Assembly: GCA_030490835.1 (NCBI GenBank)
Contig: CM059972.1
Coordinates: 48,401,452 to 48,465,451 of the forward strand
Length of the DNA stretch: 64,000 bases
Reading direction: 5' to 3'
Origin: Annona cherimola
Taxonomy: Eukaryota > Streptophyta > Magnoliopsida > Magnoliales > Annonaceae
The notes under the pieces: generated by a model
The model's input: the letters and a program-made list of their open reading frames with translations, nothing else
Database searches by the model: none
What the model was told of the DNA's origin: nothing
In this document: positions 1 through 10,729 of the stretch, piece by piece
How the letters are laid out: the number at the start of each line of letters is the position of its first letter
Position numbering within the stretch: position 1 is the first letter of the stretch
Program-made: the position numbers and the translations under genes

Positions 1-858
1 AATTAAAATAGATTTGTTGCTTTCTGAAAATGTGTGAAGTTTTGATAACCTGTTGTTAAAACTAAGCTATTTTTAAGCTTGTTGTGTAGAAGACTATGAA
101 GTATAAGAAGGTAATGTTTGTATTTGAATTCGTATGTGTAACAATGTATCATTTAGAAAATTAATCTTATTATATTGTGTAATGGGTTTTTTTGATGAGT
201 TTTATGCAGAAATCATTTATGCCTTGTATTTTTTTTTATTGATGTAGGATTAAAATTTAAATTGAAGACAACTTATGCATTATTTGGAGAGCATTTTAAT
301 ATTTTAAGGTATAGATATGTGCTTTGTTTTTTTTTTTTTTGTTAACAGGTTAATTTGCTATAGAAGCGCATTATTGTAGACATAAAAACAATATTAAATA
401 TAATAAGTATATTGTTCTTAAAAGGAAATAATCAAAAAATTATTTATTTTTAATGAATTGAAAAGGTAATTGCAACAAAATTTATGAATTACTGCAACGA
501 ACATATTCATTGGTATGTGTAAACCATGGTTAATTTGTAAGTTGCAACGAAAGTTTTTCATTGATAATGCGAAGTAATTGCAACGAAAATGTTTTATTGC
601 AAATTGATTTATGGTAATGTATTAACCATGGTTAATTTGCTACAAAATTGCAACGAAATTCAGGATAATTGGAACGAAATTTTTCATTGCTAATATAAGA
701 TCAATTGCAACAAATTTTCGTTCCAAAATACCAATAGAAACAACCATATTGGAACGAACGTGCAACAATCATTTTTCATTGCAATTGATCTTATTGCAAA
801 GAATTTTCGCCAGTTGCAATGAAAATGTTCATTGCAATAACCAACTTTTCTTATAGTA
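1..858 (-). mobile_element. CACTA-like transposon terminal fragment (tentative)
   Basis: From about 460 to 840 the sequence repeats variants of TTGCAACGAA in both orientations, a subterminal-repeat pattern. The stretch ends near 858 with a sequence whose reverse complement reads approximately yACTATAAGAAAAGTTGG, close to the CACTA(C/T)AAGAAAA termini of plant CACTA elements, with the terminal G apparently mutated. No transposase is seen; the rest lies outside the window or is lost. The remainder (1-460) is AT-rich with no supported gene. Confidence 0.35.
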
Positions 859-1997
859 TATATTTAGGATTTATGAAAATATAATTTTATCAATATATTT
901 ACTTAGAACTGTCCGAACCAGAGAACCGGCAGTCTAACCGGAATGGACGGTCGAACCGGATTCTCCCGGTCGAACCGTCGGACCTAATATATACTTTAAA
1001 AAAAACCTAAAAACCAACCCACTGCTCCCGACGCCTGCTTGCCCTCTCTCGTTCCTCCCTTCATGAAACCCTACTGCTCACTCGTCGTTAACGACGCTGT
1101 GCCCGTCGCGCTCGCCTCGACGCAATCGCTGCCTCGCAGCAGTCACCCTAGCGCCGCCTTGCCTCCTCGATGCAATCACCACTCACCGCCTCGACGCAAT
1201 AGCCCTTACCGAGCACGCTGCTCGTCGCCTCGCAATGATCCATATCTGAGAACTCAGAGACTTGCAATCAAATTTCAAATCTAGATCTGATGAATAGAAT
1301 GATGTGAACGGGATTGCAGTGATTAAACTCTGCCTAGATCTCATTGTCAAAGCAAGCTGTTAATCATGGCTGCCATCTCATAGAGTTTCATGGAGGGAGA
1401 GCATACTTGTTTTTGGCAGTGGCTGCCGTACTTGATGTGGAATTGGTTAGATTCCATTTAGTTCATCTAGGAGGCGTGATGCCATTGCTGGAGAACGAAG
1501 ACTACAGTTTCAGCTACTGGAGCTGATGAGGATCATTGATGATTAGCATTTGGATGGCAACAACTGGATTTAGATCCAGCAATGAATGGCAACTATTTCT
1601 TTTTTCAATGGGCCAAAAATGTTGTTTGATGGCTTGGGCATTTTAGGAATTTAGGATGATGGCTTGGGCATTTTAGGAATTTAGGGTCACATGTTAGGGG
1701 TATAGGAGGAATTCATGAGACTATATGGATATATTAGAAATTAGGAATAGAAGTTGTAGGCACAAGACAAATTTTCCCTTTTTGAAAACATAAACTTAAA
1801 CAATAACTAAACAATCTAGTATATTAGCCTTAGACATCCTGAAGCTTATGCGCATGGATTGAACATTGGGACTAATAACATAAAAATTGTCAAATATTTA
1901 TATAAGATCATATGATTTTTAGTGAAAACATAATAAAAAAAGCAAATATTTTACAAACTAAAAGATTTTAATAAAAATTATGATAAATTAATTTTAA
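859..1997. other. Repeat-derived and GC-rich stretch without a supported gene
   Basis: Positions 859-905 are a direct copy of 2386-2433, which lies inside the foldback-type arm further right, so this is probably a truncated second arm. From 906 to 990 come several ACCGG/GTCGAAC motifs. From about 1020 to 1550 the base composition rises and short open frames appear, but none has a recognisable domain or splice structure. After 1690 the sequence is AT-rich. I see no gene. Confidence 0.4.
1628..1687. repeat. 30-bp tandem duplication
   Basis: Two nearly identical adjacent 30-bp units, each beginning GATGGCTTGGGC. No function is evident. Confidence 0.8.
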
Positions 1998-2575
1998 AAT
2001 CTATGTTTGATGAGAATGATGCATTTAATAGTTTATAGACTTTAAAATTTTCATTTTTTGCTAAACACGGGAGATGTTCTTAATTTTTATATTATTATAG
2101 GTTATTTAATTGTTCCAATTTTCAACACTTACAGATTTATTTTATTTCTTATTTTTCTACTTATGTTTATAGCAATTCATAAAGGTACCGAGATATACAT
2201 GAAGAATTCAAGAACCAACAACTAAGCAACAACGGTCAGGACTTATTACAAGTTTAAGTCTTTCAGGTTAGTTAATATAGTTAATTTTTCTAAAATTCAT
2301 GCGTAAAGATTTTTTAAAACTTTCTATTAATTTTTTCCTGCATGTTTTGTACTTATATTGCGGTTCTTAAAATCTAACATATATATTTAGTATTTATGAA
2401 AATATAATTTTATCAATATATTTACTTAAAATTTAAAAATAATTTAATATTTACGACATCATAAATATGTCATGCTGATGTCACCGGTCGAACTGGTTTG
2501 CTTAACTAATCAAATCGGTTCGAACCAGACTAGTTCCTTTACCAGTTCAATCAGCAGTTCGGTTCTGACAACATT
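1998..2575 (+). mobile_element. Foldback-type element, right arm (copy 1)
   Basis: This stretch matches the right arm of the element at 59470-63924 along its length, starting with a TTTGATGAGAATGATG unit and ending in a subterminal zone of ACCGG/GGTTCGAACC motifs and the terminus TTCTGACAACATT. Only this arm is present; the matching left arm is outside the window or deleted. It shows that the element family is repeated in this genome. Confidence 0.7.
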
Positions 2576-3239
2576 CTGTAGTATCCTCTGTCAAATTAGG
2601 ATGGGTCACGAGTTGACCCGACCCTATTTTCACCCCTAAGTTTAATTAGTGCTAAGCAAAGCTTAAGAACAACAACAACAAATCTCAAAATTAGAATTAG
2701 TCTTTCAAGTAAACAAAATATTCTAAATGAAACAAAAGAAATTAGCAGACCAAAGAATCTAGAAATTAAAAAATCACCGACACCTAAGACCTTGCATGCA
2801 TGCATGCATGAATCTATTAAAGGAATAGATTCACCAGTCCATCCTGTCTCTCTATCCTTTCTAGTATATGTTATATATTATATGCGTATGATTTGTTTGA
2901 TTTGGACAAGATGAAACTGAGCAAATCCATGTGACACGAGCGTTGATCTCGTTACGGAAAACCCACTCACTATATTCCTACCAAGCTCCACCAACCGTAC
3001 GTACATGCAATAGGAATGGAACTAATGAAATGGATTGGACAATAAGAGGCAACATGCATATTCCTCCACCACTAGCCAATCCAAAGTGCGTTGTGGTGAT
3101 GATTTAAAGAGACAGGTAGCATTGCAATAGTGTGGAAATCAAAAGCAAAGAGAAACAAAATTATAAAAAATTATGAGCCTTATGCCTTCGGACTCAGGCA
3201 CAACAACAACCATTACCATAAAAATAAAAATAAAAACCA
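2576..3239. other. AT-rich flank of the copia insertion, no gene seen
   Basis: Includes a CATGCATGCATG run near 2795 and a CAACAACAAC run just before the copia target duplication. The open frames are short and unrecognised. I see no gene, RNA gene or further repeat structure. Confidence 0.5.
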
Positions 3240-3244
3240 ACAAC

Positions 3245-3710
3245 TATTGGGAAAACCTTAGTGATTAAATCCATAATCAACCCAAGATCCTCCATGCTAA
3301 ATCACTAAGAAAATAAAATCATAAGCAAAAGCATACCTGAATCCATGGAAGTAGTTGTTCTTGAATCCTGTGGTTTCTGGGTCTTCCAAGTTAATGCCCT
3401 AGGGTTTTCTGGAGAAGGCGGCTCATCTTTTCTACTGATGGGATGTTAGAAAAGAAACCCTGATAGGTGCATAACTTGGGGACCACAACCATTTATATAG
3501 GAAGTCTATCTGTCGTATTTCTAATTTAGCCCATCATAAAAATAGAAATTAGAAATTATGTTGTAGGGTTTCTACGAATAAGAGACCCATACTTTATTAG
3601 ATGATTTAGGTCCATAGAACCTTATAAGATCACTTAAAAATTGGGTCGCTATTTATGATAGCGTATATATATATATATAATTAATATATATGTTTGTCCA
3701 AAATCCAACA
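3245..3710 (-). repeat. Copia 3' LTR
   Basis: Pairs along its whole length with 31194-31653. Read on the minus strand it starts TGTTGGATTTTGG and ends CCCAATA, with the terminal CA mutated to TA. The purine-rich tract AAGTGGGAGAT (minus strand, 3711 rightwards) sits directly upstream, as expected for a 3' LTR. Confidence 0.88.
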
Positions 3711-4926
3711 ATCTCCCACTTGGACTACTATTTTATAATTATATACATAACCCTATGAGCTCAAAATCTTTTGCTATCATACCAAAAATTATCTCCGAAC
3801 AATCTCGTCCATTAGTTATACTAACATAGGACCAAGGCGGCCTTTGTCACATTTATCGTAACTAAACCCATCCATGATCACATATATCAAACATAACCAA
3901 ACGACATAGATCAAGTATGGATGCGTAGCATGAAAATTACATGTAATGTGGTCTAACATGTCTATTTCTAGCTGATCTGACTTATTTCGTGAGATCAAAC
4001 CAAAACCAAAATACTTGATATTTTATTTCTGTAAAAAATATCCATAACCATAGTAAAGTGTCCAAACCAAAATATCAAATAAATACAAACTTCCACTTAA
4101 CTAGCATATCATTAAATGATGCAACACTCATATAGCAGTATGCTCATGAAAGATCATAAGGTATTACCCTTAGTAAACGGATCCGCAATTTTGGAGTTTG
4201 TCGCAATATGCTTTATAGACACTTTATTTTCCTAAATTCTTCCTTTAACAACCAGGAACATTGCTGAACTCCTATTGTTGTTGGAATATTAGACTATTAA
4301 TTTATTGTCACAAAATAACTTAAGTGGTCTTTCAATATTATCTATATTTTGCAGCCATGTGAAAAAATTTTGTAGTCGAATTCTATAATTGGATGCCCAT
4401 AATATGCTATAAACTCTGTTGTCATGGTTGAAAGCCTATAAGTGTCTACTTAGTACTTTTTCCTGATATGGCTTTTCCAACAAGCAGATAAATATAGCCT
4501 GAAGTGGATCTGAAATTGTATTTGTATCCAATAAAGTCAAAATCTGAATACCAAAGATCTCTAACTTACCTGACTTTCTGTATATGAACATGTAATGTTT
4601 TGTTCTAAAAAAATGCTTTAAAAATTTGTTCGGTTGCTTCTTAAAGATCCATTCCTAAATTACTTAAATATCTACCCAACATCCCAACAATGTACACAGT
4701 AACCGGATGCATACAAGCCTCAGATTCAAAACCTAACCATAAATCAAACTTCCCACTGCTAAAGCATAGGGAATCTTTTGCATTTCCTTAGATTTAAAAT
4801 CATTCTTTGGACACTAATTTAGATAAAATTAATTTTATCTCCCTTAGCAAGGAGGTATTATCTAATTTGCACTCCTGCATACCAAGTATCTTAAATATTT
4901 TCTTGATGTAGGTCTTTTGTGATAAT
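3711..4926 (-). pseudogene. Copia pol remnant: end of reverse transcriptase and RNase H
   Basis: On the minus strand from 4921 leftwards the reading gives GLSQKTYIKK, then a stretch resembling the copia linker (KEMQKIPYALAVGSLIYG), then an RNase H-like GYSDSDF/SGYIYLL region, with frameshifts and stops throughout. The first residues continue directly from the piece ending at 14462, across the Athila-type insertion, and 4922-4926 (ATAAT) is its target duplication. The 3' end runs into the purine tract and LTR. No intact frame remains, so it is non-functional. Confidence 0.75.
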
Positions 4927-6523
4927 TGAACTTTTGCTTGTCCTCAAGCAAATATAAAGGAATTCAAGAACAAATTGCAAAATTTCAAAACTCTGAGCAA
5001 AAAGTGGAAATAAATTTTTTGCCAATTACCAAAAACTAATGAGAGTATTAAACTAAAAATTTTGAAACATGACACTCTTTGAAAATCTCGGTCAACAATC
5101 CCTTCTCACATGACTAATACTGTACACTCTGTCACTGACTGTGCTTTCAATCATTAAGAGTTCAAAAACTCCCGCAATAAGCTCCTAATTATCAAATATC
5201 TTCCTCATTTATTTGGTTATTCAATACACACATTCGATAATTTAAGTAATAGTAGTGATGCAGAAAATATCAGTCAAATTATCTGATATACATCTCATTA
5301 AATTTTTGCATTTAAATTTCGTCTACCAACTCAATTACCAATTCATAGAATCATAAGGGCTTAGTAGGACAACGGTTAGGTTTGGCACAAGAAATAAAAT
5401 TTCAAAAATTTTCAAAAATTGAACCGTCTCCACATGACTTGAGCCTCATTTTACAATAGGAAATAATGTTACCCCCCACACTTAGTGCTTTCATTTTTTT
5501 GGAAGCCTATTCTTACCCTTAGTTTAGTAGATTTTTTTAACCAAGTCCGACAATAATTTTCCTCACCACATTTCAGGGTATCCAGGAAGTCATTTTCATT
5601 ATTTGCACAGTCAGGAGATCAAACCTTATTCCCGTTTTACTTTTCAGCTCAGAATTCAGTTTCAAAGTTAGTTCAACTAAGTGGAATTGAGGTTTAGAAA
5701 AAAAAAATTTAAGTCTAGACTCAATGGGGGTAAACAACTGTTATACTTTCAAAGATAGGCTCATCATGAAAAAAATGCCTTAATCATGTCTATGAATTGG
5801 TTAAATAGAGTTTTGACTTTAAAAATTCTTCAACCAGAATAAAATTTTTCATGTATATGGGAAAAACTACCTTCTTAAATGATAATTGTGTGTATTAGAA
5901 AATTTTTTGATAAATTAGAGAGGATTACTCTGATTTTGAAAGAAAACAAAATTGGTTCCTTGGTATATCAGTTTCATCAAGTGATTCAGGTCAAAAATCT
6001 AAGTATTTTCAACAAGTACATGTTTAAAAACAAATTTAACATCTCATTAAGGTTTAGCTCTTTTCGTAACTCAAGGATTTTGAAATTCCAAGTATGGTTT
6101 GCTTATAAGACATACAAGAGTTCAAAATGGGGTCTCAATCAGTCTAATATCACAATTTATGCAAGAATTGCCCAAAATTTTCAAAAAAAAATTTGAATTT
6201 TTTTTTACACTATCACAAAAATTATAATCATGATAAAAATATAATCATCAGGGTAGTGAAAAAAATATTTAGAGAAAATTAATGCAACGCATTCACCCCC
6301 ACACTTGAAATTGACATTGTCCTCAATGTAAATCATGTCATCAAAATAAAGGAAGTAATTATAAAAAGAATGTGAGATGTTAACTTCCCTGTTTTGGCGA
6401 GTTGAACCGAATTTTCATCCATAGTGCTTCCTTCCAAGTAAGCTCCGAAAAGTAACCAATAAAGCTCCAAATTAAAAAAATATCAAAATTCTAAAATAAA
6501 AGAAACTAAAAGAAAAATTAAAG
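4927..6523 (-). other. Non-coding 3' part of the Athila-type element
   Basis: AT-rich, without a supported frame; the 105-residue open frame at 5879-6196 looks accidental. It contains two copies of the motif that normally precedes the 3' LTR in this group. On the minus strand, one near 6296-6325 reads GAGGACAATGTC followed by AAGTGTGGGGG. The other, at the element edge, reads GAGGACAAGCAAAAGTTCA and has lost its G-run. Confidence 0.55.
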
Positions 6524-7004
6524 CTAAAACTTCCCTGAAAGAAAAAGGAAAAGTTCGACTTGCCTCCCGAGAAGCGCTTGGTTTAAAGTCATCAGCCTGA
6601 CTTCAGTTTGATCCAACTTTCTCATTTCCCTGATTCTTTTTCTTGCATTCAGATTTTCTTGCATTCGTCGTTCTTTGAATTGGCCTCCATATTTGCTTGA
6701 GAACTTTTCCTGCCAATGAACCACTGGAATTAGTTTTAAAAGAATGACAAGAAGGAGAATGAATTGTTACCAGTTTGTCGGCTTTTCTCTTTTGTTCATC
6801 AGATTTCTGTTGTTTCGATCTCCCGCTTTTAGATGTTGCTACCGATTTAGCAACTTGTTGATTCAAGTCTACCGCAGCTTCTCCTTTACTTGTGTACGTT
6901 TGAGTTGAAATTTCATTATTTGTTGGCTTATTGACCACGTCAACCTGTAAACAAGAGTTATCAAGAGAGGAGTTTTTCATGGTTGAGAAGAGGTTGAATT
7001 CCAT
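6524..7004 (-). pseudogene. Tail reading frames after the protease of the Athila-type element
   Basis: Two overlapping minus-strand frames: 7004-6603 (133 residues, starting MEFNLFSTMKNSS) and 6724-6524 (66 residues, rich in R, K and E). The first continues the protein after the protease; gypsy proteins of this group often have a similar VxFNVFxAMK segment there. The second resembles the basic tail ending in LNQALLGRQVEL seen at the end of such gag-protease polyproteins. The frame change between them, and the lack of any reverse transcriptase after them, mark this as the end of coding potential. Confidence 0.55.
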
Positions 7005-7009
7005 TTTTT

Positions 7010-7658
7010 CATCTCCAACTGTCAGAGAAAGTCAACCATTCTTAACTTCTATGATGGCTCCAACAGTGGCTAAGAAAGGTCGTCCAAGAATGATTGGAAT
7101 TTGGCGGTCGTCCTCCATGTCAAGGACTACAAAGTCAACTGGACTGAATAGCTTTCCGACTTTCAAGGGAACATCTTTAAGAATGCCAATCGAGAATTTG
7201 ATTGATCGATCGGCCAGTTGGAAAGACATAGAAGTTGGTTTTAGATCACCGATGTTCATCTTTTTACAGATGGAGAGAGAGATCAGACTTACACTAGCTC
7301 TGAGATCACATAGCGCCTTGCTAATTTAGACATTCCCAAGAGCACAAGGAATAGAAAAGCTCCTAAGATCTTTTAGCTTTTCAGGTAGCTTGTTCTGCAA
7401 GATGGCGCTGCACTCCTCGGTCAGTGCAATGGTTTCATGCTCCTCGAGCTTTCTTTTGTTGAACAGCATCTCTTTTAGAAATTTTTCATAAGTTGGCATC
7501 TGAGAGATCATGTCGAGAAATGGCACGCTGATTGATAGGTTCTTGAGTGTTGACATAAATTTCTCGAACTGCTTTGGAAGTTTTGCCTGTCTTTGCCTTT
7601 GAGAGAAGGGAAGAGGAGGCTTATAAGGAGATGGTGGGACGTACGGCTTCTCCACCAC
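7010..7658 (-). pseudogene. Athila-type aspartic protease and upstream linker, degenerate
   Basis: The frame at 7658-7326 carries the linker typical of this group (LPKQFEKFMSTLKNLSISVP, then EECSAILQNKLPEKLKDLR and SIPCALGNV). A stop follows, then the protease core reads ALCDLRASVSLISLSICKK and continues at 7259-7032 with DLKPTSMSFQLADRSIKF and VPIILGRPFLAT-like IPIILGRPFLAT. The enzyme would cut the gag polyprotein. The active site is normally D-[LST]-G-A-S; here the G is R, and a TAA lies just upstream, so it is almost certainly inactive. Confidence 0.8.
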
Positions 7659-9076
7659 TGGTTGGGGTTGTGGCTCTTCTTCTTGCTTCGGTTCCTACTC
7701 GGCCTCTTTTTCAGTGTCAATTTGAGGTGGTTGAGATGGGTCGAGCTGCTTCCCACTCCGCAAGGAAACTCCCTGCACTTGTTCCCTAGGGTTTACTTTA
7801 GGCTGGCTAGGGAGTTTGCCCTGGTCTCTATGGGCTGTGGTAGTGGCATGTTGGGCAATTTGATTTCAAGCAGTTTAATATGAGTTTTCATTTGGCTCAT
7901 TTCTTCAAGTAGTTTATCAATCAAGGGATTAGAGGATTGTGCTTGAGGTGGTGCAGGTAGTGCGGGCTGAGTTTGGTATGAGAGATGGTTCAGTGGTCTT
8001 CTTAGGAGACCAGATGGCTTATTATTTTGAGCATAATTTTGGGTATTTGACTGGTTTGCCCAAGAGAAATTAGGGTGGTTCCTCCATCTAGGGTTGTAAG
8101 TGTTTGAGCAAGAGTTACCATAAGTGCGAGTATCGTGCTGGTTATTGAATGCATTGGCCTACTCGCTTCTGGTGTCCTGGATGGCAAAACTACACTCAGA
8201 CGTGTAGTGTGAAGCTCCACAGATCTCACATGAAATTTGTCGAGAAGATACGCTCCGGTTCGTGGGTTCCTGCTTCTTTTGCTGCAAAAGTTGATCAATT
8301 TTAGCATGAAGAGAATTTATGGATTCGATGTCATATACATTACCTAGCCGAGAGGGTCCTCAGATGTCGCCGTATTGAGAATCATAAAGAGCCAAATCAT
8401 CAAGGAGTTCGAGAGCCTCCTCATCAGTAAATCGCATGAATCAGCCACCAGCAGCTGAATTGACGGCACTTCGGCTAGGTCGATCGAGTCCATTGAAAAA
8501 ATTTTCAATAATATCACCCTGCGAGATGCCATTATGTGGACACTTGCACTGCAAATCTTTCATTCTCTCTCATGCATCGTATAGAGTTTCGCCATCTTTT
8601 TGGACGAACTGATTGATTTTATCCCGGAGTTTCCTGATTTTAGCGGGTGAAAAGAATTTCTCCAGGAAAGCAGTAGAGAGCTCATCCCATGTGTTAAAAG
8701 TGTCGGGCAGCATAGAATAGAACCGCTCGCTTGCCCTGTCATGAAGAGAAAATGGAAAAAACTAAAGACGGATTACCTCGCGCGGGATATTTTGTACCTT
8801 GATTGTGTTACACAGTTGCAGGAACTTAGTGATGTGTACGGTTGGGTTTTAAGAGAGTAGTCCTGCAAATTGGTCCTGTTGAACCATTCGAATAAGCCCG
8901 GGATTGCGTTCAAAATTTCTTGCATCAATTTCTAGTTCCACTATGCATGATCGAAATCCTCGAGGGTTCGGGCAGTTCCGATCACTAAGAGTTACCCTTC
9001 TTGGAGGAGCGTTGTTCTCAGCCTGGCCTTCCTCCTGCTCTTGATGTGGCAGGTTTGGATTGTTGCATTCTGCCAT
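7659..9076 (-). pseudogene. Athila-type gag, broken
   Basis: Starts at MAECNNPNLPHQEQ (9076) and includes IDARNFERNPGLIRMVQQDQ, the usual start of the retrotransposon gag domain in this group. Further on, in shifting frames, one can read ETLYDAWERMKDL (about 8570), a DRPSRSAVNSAAGG-like stretch (about 8460) and a zinc-knuckle-like CEICGASHYTSEC (about 8200-8235). Gag would form the particle that packages element RNA. Several stops and frameshifts separate these blocks, so no full protein can be made. The primer site lies about 360 bp upstream of the start. Confidence 0.75.
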
Positions 9077-9433
9077 GGTGCCTTGAAAAGATTGCTACTG
9101 CTTGTACTCACGAGTTCTTCTCCGAAACGAACTTTCAGTCTCAAGGTCAGCAACAAAGAGCTTTTCAGCTAGTTATTTTGCAAAGCTTCTAGTATATGGG
9201 TGCATACAAAGGTTAACTAGCTAGTTCAGAAAAGATGAAAATAAATAAGAACAAGAGACAAAAAGAAAATAAAATAAATAAAATAATAAATAATAAATAA
9301 ATAAAATTAAAAATAATAAAAATAGATAGAGAAAAAAACAGAAAATAGAAAGAGAAAAAGAATAGATAAAGAAAATAGAGAAAGAAAAAAAACAGAAAGT
9401 ATCTAAAACTAAAATTTAAAGTAACGCCGAATT

Positions 9434-9450
9434 CCCCGGCAACGGCGCCA
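9434..9450 (-). other. Primer binding site, aspartate tRNA type
   Basis: The minus strand reads TGGCGCCGTTGCCGGGG, complementary to the 3' end of plant tRNA-Asp, the primer used by Athila-type elements. It lies 7 nt inside the LTR end at 9458 and fixes element orientation and LTR boundary. Confidence 0.9.
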
Positions 9451-10413
9451 AAATACTTGTTTGCAATCTCACCGCAAATGCACGGGTTATAGATTGTAGT
9501 ATATAAATTATCAATTCACAGGGAATTCGGGACTATAAACTTTGCTTTTAAACACTTTCGTGTCGAATATGGAGAGAATATAGCAAATAAAATGGAAAAA
9601 TGGGAAGAGAATATAGTAAAAAAATGGAAAAGAAATAGAAATATGGGAAGAGAAAATTGAAAATTAGAACGAGTAGAGAAAATGAGAGTGCAAGTACTTA
9701 GGGTCTAGGATTTCACATGCGTCTCTTGCAACAAGTAGCGGTATAATGATTTAATCTGGATATTGTTTGTTAAAGGAGAACAAACCCTAATTTATCCTTG
9801 CACCTTCTCTCGAAACCTACAGGGCGTACCCTAATTTTCTTAACTACCTATTCTCATGGGATTAAGTTAATTATAATCCATTAAGTTCTGTGGTTTGTTC
9901 ATGGAATTCCTCAAGGTCATCATGCCTATTCTCATAGTCTTAGATTTCTAGGTTTAATATCTTGATTATCGTATATTATGTTTCCACCTCTCGGTTCCAT
10001 CACCTAATATATGGAATTATGCCAAAGTACGGGCCCATATACAAAGCAAGCATTAAAATCACAAGATATTAAATTAACAACAATATCCACCATAAATAAA
10101 TTAAAAATCCACATCACGCTACATTGTACACATGCTACATCCTAAACCCTAGATTTAGGGTTTAGCCAAGCATGTTTAAGTCCAAAATAAAATTAAAATC
10201 AAAATCCATCTTAAACAAGACAATTAAAAAAAGGAAAAAGATAGGAAAGCTTATTGGTTTGAAGCCCCCGATGGTGTGTCGGCTGCTCCACACCACTCGC
10301 CAGTCCGCCTCTTGCTCGTGCTCTCCACCTTCTCTCTCTCTCTAATTTTCCTCTCAAAATTTACAGAATTTCTCTCGCTGGAATCTCCTCCTCAAAATCT
10401 TTGCTGCCCGACC

Positions 10414-10421
10414 TATTTATA
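10414..10421 (-). promoter_or_regulatory. TATA box of the Athila-type 5' LTR
   Basis: TATAAATA on the minus strand, about 0.96 kb before the LTR end. The same box in the same context occurs in the solo copy at 29376-29383, followed in both by a conserved leader. Confidence 0.7.
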
Positions 10422-10729
10422 ACTGCTACCATGGCATTGCTTTGATTTTGCATTAATCATATGCGTTGCGCAATTCTTCTGCCACAATCGAATTGCGTTA
10501 GGAATTCCTACTTGAATGGATTGTATGCACCAGAAAATTTGCGCACAAGAACTTTTGATGGTGTAGCTATTTTTCAATTGGACGGCTTGAAATTCTCAAA
10601 AGGCTACTGTTCTATTTGGCTTAAATGGCTTGGACAGTAGCATAAATATAAAAAAACAAATCGTGTGAATTGTTGAATCAAATTTCTGACCGTTGATGGG
10701 ATTAAATGGACAGAAATTTAGACGCTATC

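Noticed and set aside
1039..1550. Small genes in the GC-rich stretch
   Set aside because: Frames of 81 and 60 codons have no domain and lie between transposon ends; composition alone can explain them.
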